64,000 nucleotides of DNA from Mytilus edulis (lineage: Eukaryota > Mollusca > Bivalvia > Mytilida > Mytilidae): positions 64,893,957 through 64,957,956 of the forward strand of contig NC_092357.1 of NCBI RefSeq assembly GCF_963676685.1, given 5' to 3'. The translations under genes and the position numbers were made by a program. A model generated the notes under the pieces. That model was given only the letters and a program-made list of their open reading frames with translations, did no database searches and was not told the DNA's origin. Positions 36,215-48,955 of the stretch are shown here, piece after piece (positions within the stretch are counted from its first letter, which is position 1; every line of letters starts with the position of its first letter).

Positions 36215-36890
36215 TCAATGGCCACAGCTACACTGTTTTGAATATGATTCTATTAGTTTTCTTTTGATATATTGTTTTAATACTGTCATTAACTTTTTCG
36301 ACCGCCTGACCGCTAAACTTTCAAATCTATCCGTAATTTGACACGTAAAATGGGATGTGATAGACGATCGTATGTATATACGGAGTAATATTTTCAGGAC
36401 AGTATACATTCCGTTCTTTCCCGATTTCGTAAATTCGTCTGACATGACTGGTATATATGGACTGTAAACACATGTATGGAGAAGAGTTTTACAAAATTCT
36501 CTGCGGGACACTATAGCTGATCAAAAGTACATACTTCAATGGCACATATCATCCTCAACGTCTTTTTCAGAAATATAAACTTTTTTCATATGTAATTTGG
36601 GTTTGACTGTTAATGGAAATGCAATTTTCAATCCACGTCCACTGGCGTTCAGGTTGTAATGCCAGTTCTTGTGTAGTGGTAATTTTTCAAAATCATCCAA
36701 ACTTTGTAAAACGTAACTGTTTTCTATACCAAAACAATGTCTGAAAACATCAAGGTCAAATCTAATTATCACAGTATTGTGCTTCCCTCTAAGCCTCTGT
36801 TGTATAGCCAATTCAAAGTTGCGAGCTGATAACGCCAGACGTGAATCGTCGATTTCTGGTGTATATAGAAGGTATTTAACAAAACTTGGT
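36215..36890 (-). pseudogene. Unrecognised coding-like fragments
   Basis: The minus-strand frame from about 36890 to 36536 is open for ~118 residues (SALSARNFELAIQQRL..., later NLNASGRGLKIAFPLTVKP) with protein-like composition and no start codon at its head. A second open stretch at 36511-36215 follows after a short gap; its last residues come from the repeat at 36191-36250. I recognise no family. It may be a transposon ORF or a broken host exon. Confidence 0.3.
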
Positions 36891-37537
36891 TAAGGGCATA
36901 CGATACAATTTTGAACCTGTATTTACAAGTTGATGAAAATTTGCATATAGGCTATTTTTTATCTGATTAAATCAAATATGTAATAAAAAATATACATTCA
37001 TGTGCTACTTTTTGAGTAAAATGAGGTCGAAATTTTGTATTTTTGCTCAAAATTCAGATTTGTGTAAGTAATTTCTTTTTCGAAAGAAAGACATAACTTT
37101 TTTGTTTTAAAAGATAAACACAACTTGTTTTTTGTTAAATAATCGGTAATTTCTGTATTTTATAAGAATCATTAAAAATTATGCAATTTTTATTCCGAAA
37201 TAACTCTATATTTATCAAATGTTCATGAATAGAGGAAAAAACGTCATTTTTTGCTGCATGTTTATCAAAATTAAAAGTTTTATAAAATTTGGGTCACATA
37301 ATCTCCTTGATAATTTTGTTAAAAAGTATTATAGTTCAATACAAAATACAAAAATATTTTTCAAAATAAGCGTTTTCTTATTCAACATTTAGTCTCTCAT
37401 AATTCTTAATAGAATGGTACTTGTAATTTATATTTGTGTATTGTCTGTTTTATAGTGTGTATATACTCTGTATGTACTGTATATTTATGTATTGCAAGTA
37501 GTGAGACTTTAATAAAATATTGAATCTGAATCTTCAA

Positions 37538-37818
37538 CAATCTAATTAAAAATAAATCCTTTAATTGCTCCTGTTCTGATATGTCGCGCATCAAGAACAG
37601 GTGCAATTGGCCGTTTCAGAATCTAAAGCATCATGGGTAATTTCATTGTTCGTACCCCAAAGTTAAAATAACGTTACGTCATTGGTTGAATTTCCATGGT
37701 TTATAACGTTTTAAACCAATCAAAACGCTTTGGTGTACGCTTTTGAAAATATTACCCAGGATGCATTAGATTCTGAAACGGCGAATTAAAGGATTTCATT
37801 TTTAATTTAATTAGATTG
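37538..37818. mobile_element. Second MITE of the CAATCTAATTAAAAA family
   Basis: The ends match those of the MITE at 29178-29560 (CAATCTAATTAAAAA and GCTCCTGTTCTGATATGTCG). The arms share GCCGTTTCAGAATCTAA and a palindromic core around AACGTTTTAAACCAATC. The 9-bp flanks are only partly alike, so the target duplication has decayed. Confidence 0.65.
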
Positions 37819-38840
37819 CTTATTCAAAGACAACAATCTGAAAAACAATGAATTGTGACTTTTTGTCCTGTGACTTTTTGTCCTACATTCTTCACAGCTG
37901 AGGCAAGATCTATGGTTAATCAATTCAAAATTATATATATATTAATCTTTTATATTCTTTTAAAGTTTATAGTTTTACGTTTGAATGTCATGAGTAGTCC
38001 GCTAGCTCTTTCTATTAAAAAAAAAGAGGCGGAAGATCTTAAGCGGACATCCCAAGCTCTAGAGAAACTGACAAAGTCATTGCAAAAAAAAGATAATATA
38101 TAGATATGATCAAATTTAAAAGAAAATTAAATAACGAAATATTCACACCAAAGGAAAGAAAAGGGAGTCTATGCCATTAAGCGCCAAATTATGAAAAAAT
38201 TGTCTGGACAAAAAAATTCACAATTTGTCTTCATACAAAAAATCCGTCATCATTGGAATAAACGAGACATCTGATATAATGCATTTTATTAAAAACAAAA
38301 CTCTCATAGACGCAAATATAAGAGATGGGGTGCTTACAAAATGTGATCAATGATATGTGGTTATCTCCTTATATATTAGAAGTATATGTACTATGCGGGA
38401 GTTTATCAAAGAATGTACTTTATGATAACGCGACAAGTGGACAATGCAAACAAACACGGCATCATGTATAAATATATATACAAATCAATGATGTTACTTT
38501 GAAAAGAACCTCAAAATTGTTTGCAAATAATTTAACATTACGAAAAAGTGTTCCTATAAAATTGTTTATTGAAATATTCATGAAAATTAAATATAAATAC
38601 GAAAGAGCGTATGGGTTGAATGTAGTTATCTATAAACATATAATTACATTAGATGTATGTTTCGTTATAATACGTTATTCTGATTGGATAATTAGCAATC
38701 TCGTGATATTCCTTAATCGATTGCATTACACAATGCAACTTTTCATTCATGATGACACGAGGTCCCACAATAAAGTGCACAGGTAAATGAAATAAAAACT
38801 TGATAAAAGGCGTGTTTTCATGATTCTATAGGTAAACATG

Positions 38841-39012
38841 TAATTATAAGTATTGAATGCTTTTTTTTTGTAACTTTATAGGGTTGTAAAAGCGTTGACC
38901 GTGCGCACATTTTTAGTATGAAGCGCTTCCGCGCTTCATACTAAATGTACTTCGGTCAACGCTTGTACACCCCAATAAATTTACAAAAAAGAGCATTCAA
39001 TTCTTAAAATGA
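38841..39012. repeat. 172-bp long hairpin
   Basis: Arms of about 75 bp (GTAAAAGCGTTGACCG pairs with CGGTCAACGCTTGTAC; AGTATGAAGCGC pairs with GCGCTTCATACT). The tip on the minus strand is GCGCGGAAGCGC, a GNNA-type DNA loop. Confidence 0.8.
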
Positions 39013-40597
39013 ATGCCACAACGAAATAAACAGGCGTATTCGTTCTAGGTGGAATTTTAAAGAAAGGATGAGACACCAATTTTCTTCTCTTGTGGAGATA
39101 GATTATGTACATGTATTTCATTCCCTCCATTTGAAAAACAATTCTTCTATCAACAAATTTGTAAGAAAAAAATATTTACTTTACAGATTTTTTTTTAATT
39201 TGAAGAATAAAAATCAAGGCATAAAAGTGTCAAAGCGTATAGGGCAAAAAAAAAGGCTACTATTTTATTATAATATGTGGATTCTTAAAATATTACCCTA
39301 TACCCTTTTAAGCATATATCTGTTAGAAGAGCTTTCATATTTGAAGCAGATGCTATATATATGGTATAAACGGTAACAGAGAATCTCTTATTGATAAAAC
39401 TGCTTGTCCACCATGTCCACTATTTCAAACAAGTTCCGAGTTTGAATGTTTAATAAATAAATGGAAATTGTACGTCTTTATATAACCAGTAAAGGAATGG
39501 TCAGTTCGTTTTCAACTAACTAACATAATTTTAAGTGGTTTTGAATTTCAAAGAGAGGACACACTTAAACTTCATCCAAACTAAGGTTAAATGCCTAACT
39601 TTCTTTTCTCTATTTTTCCGGGAATAAGTCGTTCAACTCTGCATTCATTTGGTAAGATTTCTCTTTGTGGAACAATTCTCTCTTCTTTTATAAATCTTTT
39701 CTGTCCAAAGCACAACTCTCTCCAATTGATTTCCTTTTTTATAGTACGTAATTGCATATGACGCGTCATCGTCGATTTTCAGTTATAAAATGTAACATAA
39801 CTTATAATACGGTTAATCTTTTGCCGATATTTCAGATAAATGTCATTTTTATTATCATTTTCCTATTCTGCACACATAATTTCTGACACTCTATCGGCTA
39901 AGTCGACCACCTACTCTTAAAATTGAGTATGGAAATGGGGAATGTGTCAAAGAGACAACAACCCGACCAAATAAAAAACAACAGCAGAGGGTCACCAACA
40001 CGTTTATCATGTTTATTATGTCTATACGTGTACCTGAAACTCTCTTTGACATGTTTTAATTAACAAATCTAAACTTTATTGATGCGTGTGTGTGTAATCT
40101 AATCACGGAGGAAACAATATTGCATGATTATTATTTTTATTAAAACGACAGTATAAAACATTTGAAAATATTCGTTTAAATTTAAACATATTGCCTATTT
40201 TGCGTTTTATTTTATTCGAATGTAACAGGTATATGCATTAATTGTGTATTGCAACGAGTCTTTTCCTCGCTAAATACATACGATCAAGATTTTATGTCAT
40301 GCTTGTTGAATCATTTCAGTTTATCAATACTGTTGAGGTGACGTCGTATTTGTCAATATATTTACATTGAATCAATAATATAAATCAAAACATAAAGTTA
40401 TTCCTGATTAAAATTTCGAACTAATTTAATATTAAAGGCGTAAAGAACCTTAGGTGACCCCACAGTTTAAATTCTATAATAAGTAAGTAGTGAGCAGTTG
40501 TCGTTACAGACACACGTTCACCTAATCTGCCCCAGTCAATGGGATAATTTAAGGTTGTCAATCAATGGCCACAGCTACACTGTTTTGAATATGATTC

Positions 40598-43256
40598 TAT
40601 ATAATTCAAATTATGTAACAACTATTATGTGTGTAATTGATACAAAAAAAGTCATATCAATTTTTTTTTGCCGTGAAATTAACGCAATTTCAGAATGGCG
40701 GGTTTTAATATCAGTCCCATTGTTGTCTTAAGAAAGTAGCAACAACTGTCGTTTCTAAGGGCTTGCTTTCCGACTGAGCAAAGATGTAATACCCATCTAT
40801 CTATGACATATTAGTCATGAAGTAAACATTGTAATACTTTTTTGAAAAATATTGATTTTAGTGAAAATGATAGGATTTTTTTTTTAGTGGTAACTCATTT
40901 TGAGATACAAATCGGGATATCTATGTACATGTACATAGTTTTAGCATAATTTGTTGTTATAATTTAAATAATTAATTAAATATATAACAGAAACTTCCTT
41001 AAAACATCACGTTATTTTGGAACAAATTCAGCAAAACTAAAAACAAATCTTATTATTTTAAATTGTTATTTTAAGGTCTAGTCAACCTGTTTTAACCCCC
41101 TGAATAATGTTACGCGCCAAATATTTCATGTAAATTACGTGCATGGCATTTAATAGGATACTAGAAATAAACAAAATCGTAACCGATACTGCCCAGGATG
41201 TCGTGCGTAAGAGTTATATTCGCTCTATGTTTCGTGGAAGGTTAGTTCTACTGTATCTTGTTAGAATATATATATTGTATAATAATGACTTTGTATTCAT
41301 TATGTTCCTTGTGGGACCATGATTTGATTAAACTTTAACATATTTTAATAATAATAATTACCAAATGCCTTTTACATGTGTTGCCCCGTCTGTATGTAGA
41401 TGAGAACGCAGAAGCTGAAACAGTTTTGAAAAGGGAGTGTGGGGGGAACTTGTCAATGTTACTTAGGAGCTTGACATGTTAAAATGCATTTACCATATAT
41501 GTTGCTCCATAAGAATAGCCTGGGCCCCTGTCCCTTCCTTTATGCACTTGAAAGGTGTAGAGGACATTTACCTTCAGTAATGCTTAATGTTCATAATTAC
41601 TATTAGTGTCGGATCCAGGGGGCCGTAAAGATCGTACATCCACTTATGATACCCCCCCCCCCCCCCCTTCCAAATATCCTTGCGTTATTAGACAAAACTG
41701 ATTAGACAAAAATGATTGTTTGAGTACAGACCAGTCAGGAGTCTACTTCGTCAAAATTATCTCCCCATTACGCCAGTTCATTTTCACAATCGTAGAAATG
41801 GAAGCCATTGTAGGGATGACGCGCTACTAATATTGCTCTTGGAAACCGATAAATTTATCCATATTGCACCATTACGATCCTTATATGTCAGTTATATTTT
41901 AAAAGACAAATGTATCAACTAGCTAATGAGCATCAGTTAATAATCTTGTCTGCATTGATTCAACTTAAAACTATTGTCTGATCGGTTGTCAGGTGGAATT
42001 TTCGAAAATTCATAAACATTTAAAAAAATTCTAATTAAATATTTCGTGGAAGGGCAGACGAGATTTTTTTAGTGTATAAGACTATAAACCCTAGTAATCA
42101 CATACAAAAAATTAGAATTTTTCGAAGATATGCAACTTGAAAGACTGTCGTCAAGTACTTTCAGTAAAAAAATAGCTATTCGAACACACCTTCTCTGTTT
42201 TTGTGACTCATTAAATAGGTATTTCACTTGATCCATATATTTCATCTTTTAGTACTGTGATTTTTTTGTGTTATAAAGTCAACCTGTAGCTTTAATATAT
42301 AAAAATGATAGAATCTGAGGCGAGACGATGTATGAAATATTCTTACTTTGTACGATATCAAGACAAAATACTCAACTCAAACACGCCCTTACTTAAAAAG
42401 GTGCACTCGATTTTCTCTTTTCGATACAATTGTTACCCATTTTTGGAATTTTTTCTTCAGTCACACAATGGAAGGGCAGACACGAAAATTACTGAACTAA
42501 TAGATTGATATGTTTTCAGTCCGTGGTAATTTTTTCATAAAAATCGGAGGTTATGCATTTTCTTCATCCAACTTGAAAGATACCCATGTCGTCGACTTGA
42601 TATCTAGTTGTTCTGCTTAACTATGTACTAGATAAATTGAAAAATTATGCAAATGGTGTTTTGAAAATTAAAACACCTCGTAATTGAGAAGAAAATTGCA
42701 ATTTTGTTTGTTTCTATTAACTTTTAAAAATTTTGTCACTATAGTAAACAATACAGTAAACATTTATCGCCTTCTCTAACAAAGAGCTTCGATTCTTTTG
42801 TTCTATTTCAACCTGGTTTCCGACTGAGACACACCTATGCAACTAGAAAATATATTTCCATTTGATACGGTCCACTCGATTAGTTTAAATCGCCTATAAT
42901 AGTTGTGTAACTGAATTCCTATTGACCCAACGCTCATGCACTGCAATTATCAAATAATCAATAAAAACAAATACAAACTTATCTATATTGGCATCAACCG
43001 TAATGAACGAACAAAGACGCAATAGTTGCTGAAATCAGCTTCATTTTGGTCTAGGTCGGACTTTTTATTGGTTTTGCTATTTTCTATTTATATTTTTTTG
43101 CACAACTATCAAAAAATAACACGGATTAAATAAGATTTAAAAAAGTCTTTTTCAACAATATAAATAGAAATTACGAAAAGAAAAGTAAGGGTTAGTGGGC
43201 AAAATTTGTATTGGCAATATCATGCATAAAAATCAGAAATTCCTAATATCTGACAA
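40598..43256. other. Intergenic, no supported gene
   Basis: Only short chance ORFs. Contains a C tract at about 41650-41668 beside GGATCCAGGGGGCC (MITE-like end) and AT-rich DNA. I see nothing else. Confidence 0.55.
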
Positions 43257-43398
43257 AGTAGACCGAATTCTTCTGTCCCTATAATGCATATATTTCCTAA
43301 TTTACAATTGCTTTTTATTGATTTTGCTATTTTGCTATTTTTTATTTTTTTATATTGCACAACATATGCATTATAGGGACAGAAGAATTCGGTCTACT
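43257..43398. mobile_element. 142-bp MITE with 35-bp perfect TIRs and 5-bp flanks
   Basis: AGTAGACCGAATTCTTCTGT... (43257-43291) and its exact complement (43364-43398). GACAA precedes the left end and follows the right end, a likely 5-bp target duplication. It lies 275 bp upstream of the glycosyltransferase start codon, inside its presumed promoter. Confidence 0.8.
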
Positions 43399-43672
43399 GA
43401 CAAAGTAAAACAAAAACAATAATAGCGAACCTTTAACTTTTGTTCTGCATCCGGACAATAAGCAAATAAAACTTAATCCATAATTTATTCATATGCATGT
43501 AAGATGAAATTCCTCGTATAAATTTGACATTGATGCATTGATTTACATTGTCCAATTTATTTCTGGTTATTACTGGATAATTTATACATCCTCTTGCATA
43601 AATTAAAGATACACCATTACAACAGATGTGGGTTTTATTTCATACGCAATTGTATATATACTAAGATGACAT

Positions 43673-46600
43673 ATGAGAAATAATATGAGAAATTTAATTA
43701 TTTTCTTAGTTTTCGGCCTACTTTTCATGATTGGAATCAAACAATTTGGAATTAATTTAGAACTATTTGATGCACGAGCGGAACAGTCCATATTTGACAT
43801 AAGGGGTAAGTATCCAGGTTTTATTTTTCAAAAGTGGAGGAATCATATTTGTTCCTCAATATTATTTATTTTTTAAACCTATATTATGAAAACTAGTATT
43901 TGAAATAATTAAAAAGCATAATTCATTAATGACTCTAAAAAAATTCTGAATTTGTAGATCGGATGTAGTGACTGCTGTATACCAAATTATTTTCGCGGAC
44001 ACTTTTTTTTTCACTTCGCCCTTTCCAGTCTACCGGGGCACGAGTTGATATCGCAAATGTTTTATCTTCGTGGTGTATTTATTTGAGGAAACTTTTTAAG
44101 ATCCTACAGTGATTGATTTTTTATTTATTTTTTTATTCGCGAAAGTCGCAAAAATAAATCACACGCGAAAATTAGTTGGCTTACTGTACATGCTAGAAGC
44201 ACACAAATAGACATCAACAGTGCCACTGCTCCTCTTTTTTTAAAAGTAGTCTAAAGGAGTTACCTCACTGTGAAATTAGTTGATTACAGCTATTTCCCTA
44301 ATGCATGTAGTTTAAAGGTTTGATTGGCTTGCTTGCATTGTTTTTATACCTATTTGCTTTTAATTGAGTTTTAAATTATAATTAACAGATAGATTTGAGG
44401 TTAGTTTGTTTGATGTTATTGAATGCTTGAGCAAATATTGATACAAACAAAGCAAGTAAGCCAACCAAACCTTCAACCTACATATTACGTTAGGAAAACA
44501 GCTGTAAGTATAATTGCCAATGTGTCAGTAAATATTTAGCAAAGAGCACCGATAACGCATCAGAACAGATGTTCGTCTAATTTCCCATGCATTATGTTCA
44601 TGCACACAATGGCCGTTTCCAAAATGCTTTTGAATCTGTTCTAAAAATAATTAAAATTACAACTTCTTGTTTATGTTACGACGCGACCTCACTTTGGCAT
44701 CACTCGATAACTTAAGTATGTTACATGTAACACGATGACATATAGATTCCATCACTGCAACAAGTCTGTACGATATTTCACCACTCGAGACAGTTAATTT
44801 TGATATTTAAACCACGAGGCTTGCCTTTAAACTGGACAATACTGGCAAATAATTAAAGCCGTACATCAAATACAGATAACAGATTTATATGGGAAAAAAG
44901 GTTATGAATACAATAGATTTTCTTTTCAGATAGTCATGAATATGCATATATATCTTGCCACAAGACTTTAAGGAAAACGAAAACAAATTATGATGATCAA
45001 AATTAATTTGGTTTCATTCATAATTTTAACAAAAATATGTCATCCGGATTGTCTTTTAAATGAGTTTTTTTTTGTATTATCACATGGTTAAACGTGAAGG
45101 TATTCAGTATTTTGTATAATATATCAGTCAGATTGTCTATTTCCTTCTCTTTTTCATACATATTTTCTCTTTCCTTCTCTCTCTGATATCTATTTTCTTG
45201 TTTCAGATAACCAGAGGGCTCTAGATAGTGCGTTCCATTTTTATCTTTTTTATATCATGGTTTTAATTATGTCAAATTATTTGGTATTTTGTTCAATATA
45301 TCAGTCAGATTGTCTATTTCCTTCTCTTGTTCATATATGTTTCAGATAACCAGAGAGCTCCTGATTGTAGTTCCAGTTTTATTTATTCTATTTTATGGTT
45401 ATCATAGTTATATATAAAATTATGTAGCATTTTGTATAATATATCAGTCGCATTTTCTATTTCCTTCTCTGTTTCATATATATTTTCTCTTTCCTTCTCT
45501 CTCTCATATCTTTTTTCTTGTTTTAGATAAACAGAGAGCTCTTGATTGTTGTTTCAGTTTTATTTTTCTATTTTATGGTTATCATAGTTATATATAAAAT
45601 TATGTAGCATTTTGTTTAATTTTGTATCAGTCGCATTTTCTATTTCCTACTCTGTTTCATATATATTTTCTCTTCCATTCTCTCTCTCATATCTATTTTC
45701 TAGTTTCAGATAACCAGAGAGCTTCAGATGGTGGTTCCACTCCTGTACGCGTATCTAACAACACTGCTTTGTTAAGGGACAAGACATATGAACCAAAGAA
45801 CACTACTTTAACCAATCATGTTCATGAAGAAAGAACAAAAAATCAAACTTCGTTTAGATGTCCGGAGGAAAATTCGGATAACTGGAATTTTAATTGTAAA
45901 ATACCATGCGCAAATATGCCGGATAAAATAAATGTGTCGGAGCATGCGCAACCTCGTATCAATTGTCAGACGATGCAGCCTGTTATGGAACTTGAAAATG
46001 TGACTGGAATGGAACCAGTTCAGGTTTTTCCAGAAAATTCCGAATGCCTCCAGACATTTGTAATGGAGAATTGTCACGATAAAGAACCGGTCCCAAACTT
46101 AGTTCATTACATTTGGTTTTCTAAACGAGAAATGAATTTTTATCATTTTCTTAGCTTTCTTAGTGCAAGTAGATTTTTAGACCCGTGTCTTATTTTGGTA
46201 CATGGAGACCATCTTCCATTCGGAAGATACTGGGAATATCTATTGACTTTGGTGCCAAATATGGTGCATGTTCAAAGAAGTCCCCCGGAAGATATATTCG
46301 GAAAACCGTTTGGCTATATTGAACACAAAGCTGATATCGCCAGAATACAGGCTTTACAGAGTGAGTACATGGTGGCACATACCTATTATTTTCACACCGA
46401 TCACTCATACGTATTTGCCTCACACCGATAGCACATACATGTACCTATATTGCCTCACACCGTTCGCACATACCTTTGTTTGCCTCACACCGTTCGCCCA
46501 AACCTTTTTTTCTCACAACGATCGCACAAACCTTGTGGCCTCAAACCGATCGCACATACATACTTGCCTCACATCAATCACACATAACTATTTGTCTCAC

Positions 46601-48638
46601 ACCGATCACACATACATATTTGCTTCACACCGATCGCACATACCTTTTTTGTCTCACAACGAAAGCACATACTTTTTTCTCAACGATCGCACAAACCTAT
46701 TTGTCTCACACCGATCAAACATACCTATTTGTCTCGCACAGGTTGCACATACCTACTTGCCTCACACCGATACTTTGTAGCACATACCTATTTGCCTTCA
46801 AACCGATCACACATACCTATTTGTCTCACACCGGTCACACATACATACTTTCCTCACATCGATCACACATACCTATTTGTCTCACATTGGTCGTCGCACA
46901 TACCTACTTGCCTCACACCGATACATTATAGCACATACCTATTTGCCTCAAATCGATCGCACATACCTATATGCCTCACACCAATCACACATATCTATTT
47001 GACCTCATACCGATCACACATACCAATTTGTCTCACACCGATCACACATACATATTTGCCTCACACCGATCACACATAAATATTTCTCACACCGATAGCA
47101 CATACCTACTTGTCTCATACCGATCGCACATACCTATTTACCTCATACTGATCACACATACCTATTTACCTCATACCGATCACTCATACATATTTGCCTC
47201 ACACCGATCTCACATACATATTTGCTTCACAACGATCGCACATACCAATTTGCCTCTCACCGATCACACATACCTATTCGCCTTCACACCAGTCAGATAT
47301 ACATATATGTCTCACACCGATCACAAAAACCTATTTGTCTCACACCGATCAAACATACCTATTTGCCTTCATACCGATCACACATACCTATTTGCCTTCA
47401 CACAGATCGAACATATCCATTGTCTCACATCGATCACAAAAACCTATTTGTCTCACATCGATCACACATACCTATTTGTCTCACACCGATCACACATACC
47501 TATTTGTCTCACACCTATCACACATACCTATTTGTCTCACACCTATCACACATACCTATTTGCCTTCACACCGATCGCACATACATATTTGTCTCACACC
47601 AGTCACACATACCTATATGTCTCACACCAATCACACACACCCATTTGTCTCACACTGATCACACATACCGATTTGTCTCACATCGGTCGCACACACCGAT
47701 TACACATACCTATTTGCCTCATAGCGATCGCACATACCATTTTGTCTTTAACGAGTCGCACTTACCTTTTTGACTTCACAGCGATCGCACACTTTTTTTT
47801 CTCTCACAACGATCGCACATACATATTGGCCTTACACCGATCACACATACCTATTTACCTCACACCGATCATGCAATAACGTTACGAAAAGGCATGCGAT
47901 AATAACCGGAAGCAGTTAATTTATATGTTGATAGTATGATAAAATCATTACATTTCCAAAATGATGCTTAGTGGGTGGACTCGACGCGTATGATAGAAGA
48001 GATCATAGAAAATGTGATTGTTTTTATTGATTAATTTTTCACCTCATTTTAATATTCAACTTTGTTCTACTGAAATGACTTATCAAACTATGTCTGTGTG
48101 CATATGACATCTTCTTGTATCACGTGACACCTACTTGTATCACTTGACATCTACTTATATTATCTCTGTTGCAGGGTTTGGAGGAATTTACATTGACACA
48201 GATGAGATTATACTTCGATCTCTGGATCCACTACGAAAATATCCAGTTACTTTGAGTCGTGCAGTTGATTATAATCTCAGTAATGGTCTAATTCTTGCAG
48301 AGAGAAACGCAACTTTCCTAAACATTTGGTATTCCCAATACAAAACGTACGACAAAAGTCAGTGGGGATATCATTCAACAATTGTGCCTTTTTTGTTATC
48401 TAAAAAGTACCCGGACTTAATTCATGTTGAAAATAAAACGTTTGTAAGACCTAGTTGGCAACAGCTTCCGCTGCTGTTTGAGAAGAATTTCGATTGGTCG
48501 AAAAACTATGGTATACATTTATATATTCGATTTTATAAATTTACACACGATTTTAATGATATCAAATATCTAAATACAACAGTTGGATCAGTAGGCAGAC
48601 ATGTGTTGTATGGAAGTAAAGAACTCTGTGAAAAATAA
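43673..48638 (+). CDS. Type II membrane DXD glycosyltransferase (GT32-like), 3 exons, 415 aa
   Basis: Exons 43673-43805, 45710-46360, 48175-48638. GT-AG borders, 1248 nt, phase closes. Residues 1-7 are short and basic, residues 8-21 a hydrophobic signal-anchor (LIIFLVFGLLFMIG): a Golgi type II layout. A Cys-bearing stem (45-172) follows. The catalytic part runs from PNLVHYIWF (173) through HGDHLPFGRYWEY and EHKADIARIQALQ to RFGGIYIDTDEIILRSLDPL, with the metal-binding DTD at 269-271. This matches Gly_transf_sug / alpha-1,4-galactosyltransferase-like enzymes. It would transfer a sugar from a nucleotide-sugar to a glycan; donor and acceptor cannot be told. Several N-glycosylation sequons. The stop is a triple TAATAATAA running into an A-rich tract. 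Exon 2 is bracketed by tandem arrays in both introns; ORFs across 46268-47879 are minisatellite, not exons. Confidence 0.9.
44284..44507. mobile_element. MITE (TTACAGCT termini) in glycosyltransferase intron 1
   Basis: The termini TTACAGCTATTTCCCTAA and the complementary right end read into AAGGTTTGATTGGCTTGCTT on both arms. A second member lies at 51025-51250 with the same GGCTTGCTTG-TTTGTTT arm motif. No ORF. Confidence 0.7.
45105..45709 (+). repeat. Tandem copies of the exon 2 acceptor region
   Basis: Four tandem units, 140-186 bp apart, each with TCAGTCGCATTTTCTATTTC, a TC-rich tract, TTTCAG (TTTTAG in the third) and ATAACCAGAGAGCT. Acceptor AGs fall at 45206, 45345, 45526 and the real one at 45709. 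Only the last reads into the long open exon; reading on from each upstream AG meets a stop within 25-60 codons. Confidence 0.9.
46375..47880 (+). repeat. 28-bp minisatellite in glycosyltransferase intron 2
   Basis: About 50 units of CGATCACACATACCTATTTG + TCTCACAC. The array starts some 15 bp after the donor at 46361. Because 28 = 1 mod 3 and the unit lacks stop codons, all three plus frames stay open for long stretches (up to 302 codons), giving a family of HTYL...SHRSHIPICLTP ORFs. These are repeat products. Confidence 0.95.
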
Positions 48639-48724
48639 TAATAAAAAAAAAACTATATTGAAGTTGCTCTTGTGGATATATATGTACTAGTATGCTGTAT
48701 TATAGGTATCACTTTTTTTGCTAT

Positions 48725-48955
48725 CTGTATAAAAGAAGGACGAAAGATACCAAAGGGACAGTCAACCTCTTAAATCGAAAATAAACCAACAACGCCTTGC
48801 TAGAAATGAAAAAAGACAAACAGACACTCATTAGAACACATGACACAACATAGAAAACTTAAAGAAAAAACAACACGAACCCCACCAAAACTAGGGGATA
48901 TCTCAGGTGCTCCGGAAGGGTAAGCAGATCCTGCTCTACATGTGGCACTCTTCGT
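48725..48955 (-). repeat. Mussel repeat (TTACCCTTCCGGAGCACCTG family), reverse
   Basis: Reverse copy of 25555-25770, with CAGGTGCTCCGGAAGGGTAA and GACAGTCAACCTC. It lies just after the glycosyltransferase stop. Confidence 0.75.

Larger units (their letters stand above)
33414..40597. mobile_element. 7.2-kb region bounded by ~225-bp inverted repeats with TA flanks
   Basis: 33414-33641 and 40371-40597 are inverted copies. Both outer ends read GAATC(A/G)TATTCAAAACAG inward and are flanked by TA, as expected for a Tc1/mariner-type TA target. A third, shorter right-type end lies at 36191-36250, so 33414-36250 could be a separate unit. The interior has two unrecognised minus-strand coding-like segments (36215-36890), a MULE-like MITE, a hairpin and weak ORFs at 38.1-39.4 kb, but no transposase I can name. 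Confidence 0.55.

Noticed and set aside
38499-39376. ORFs of 95 and 102 residues
   Set aside because: Low-complexity, K/N/I/Y-rich frames of AT-rich DNA; no motifs.
46971-47879. 302-codon plus-strand ORF (and several overlapping ones)
   Set aside because: Frame of a 28-bp minisatellite with no stops; lies in an intron and has no domain.
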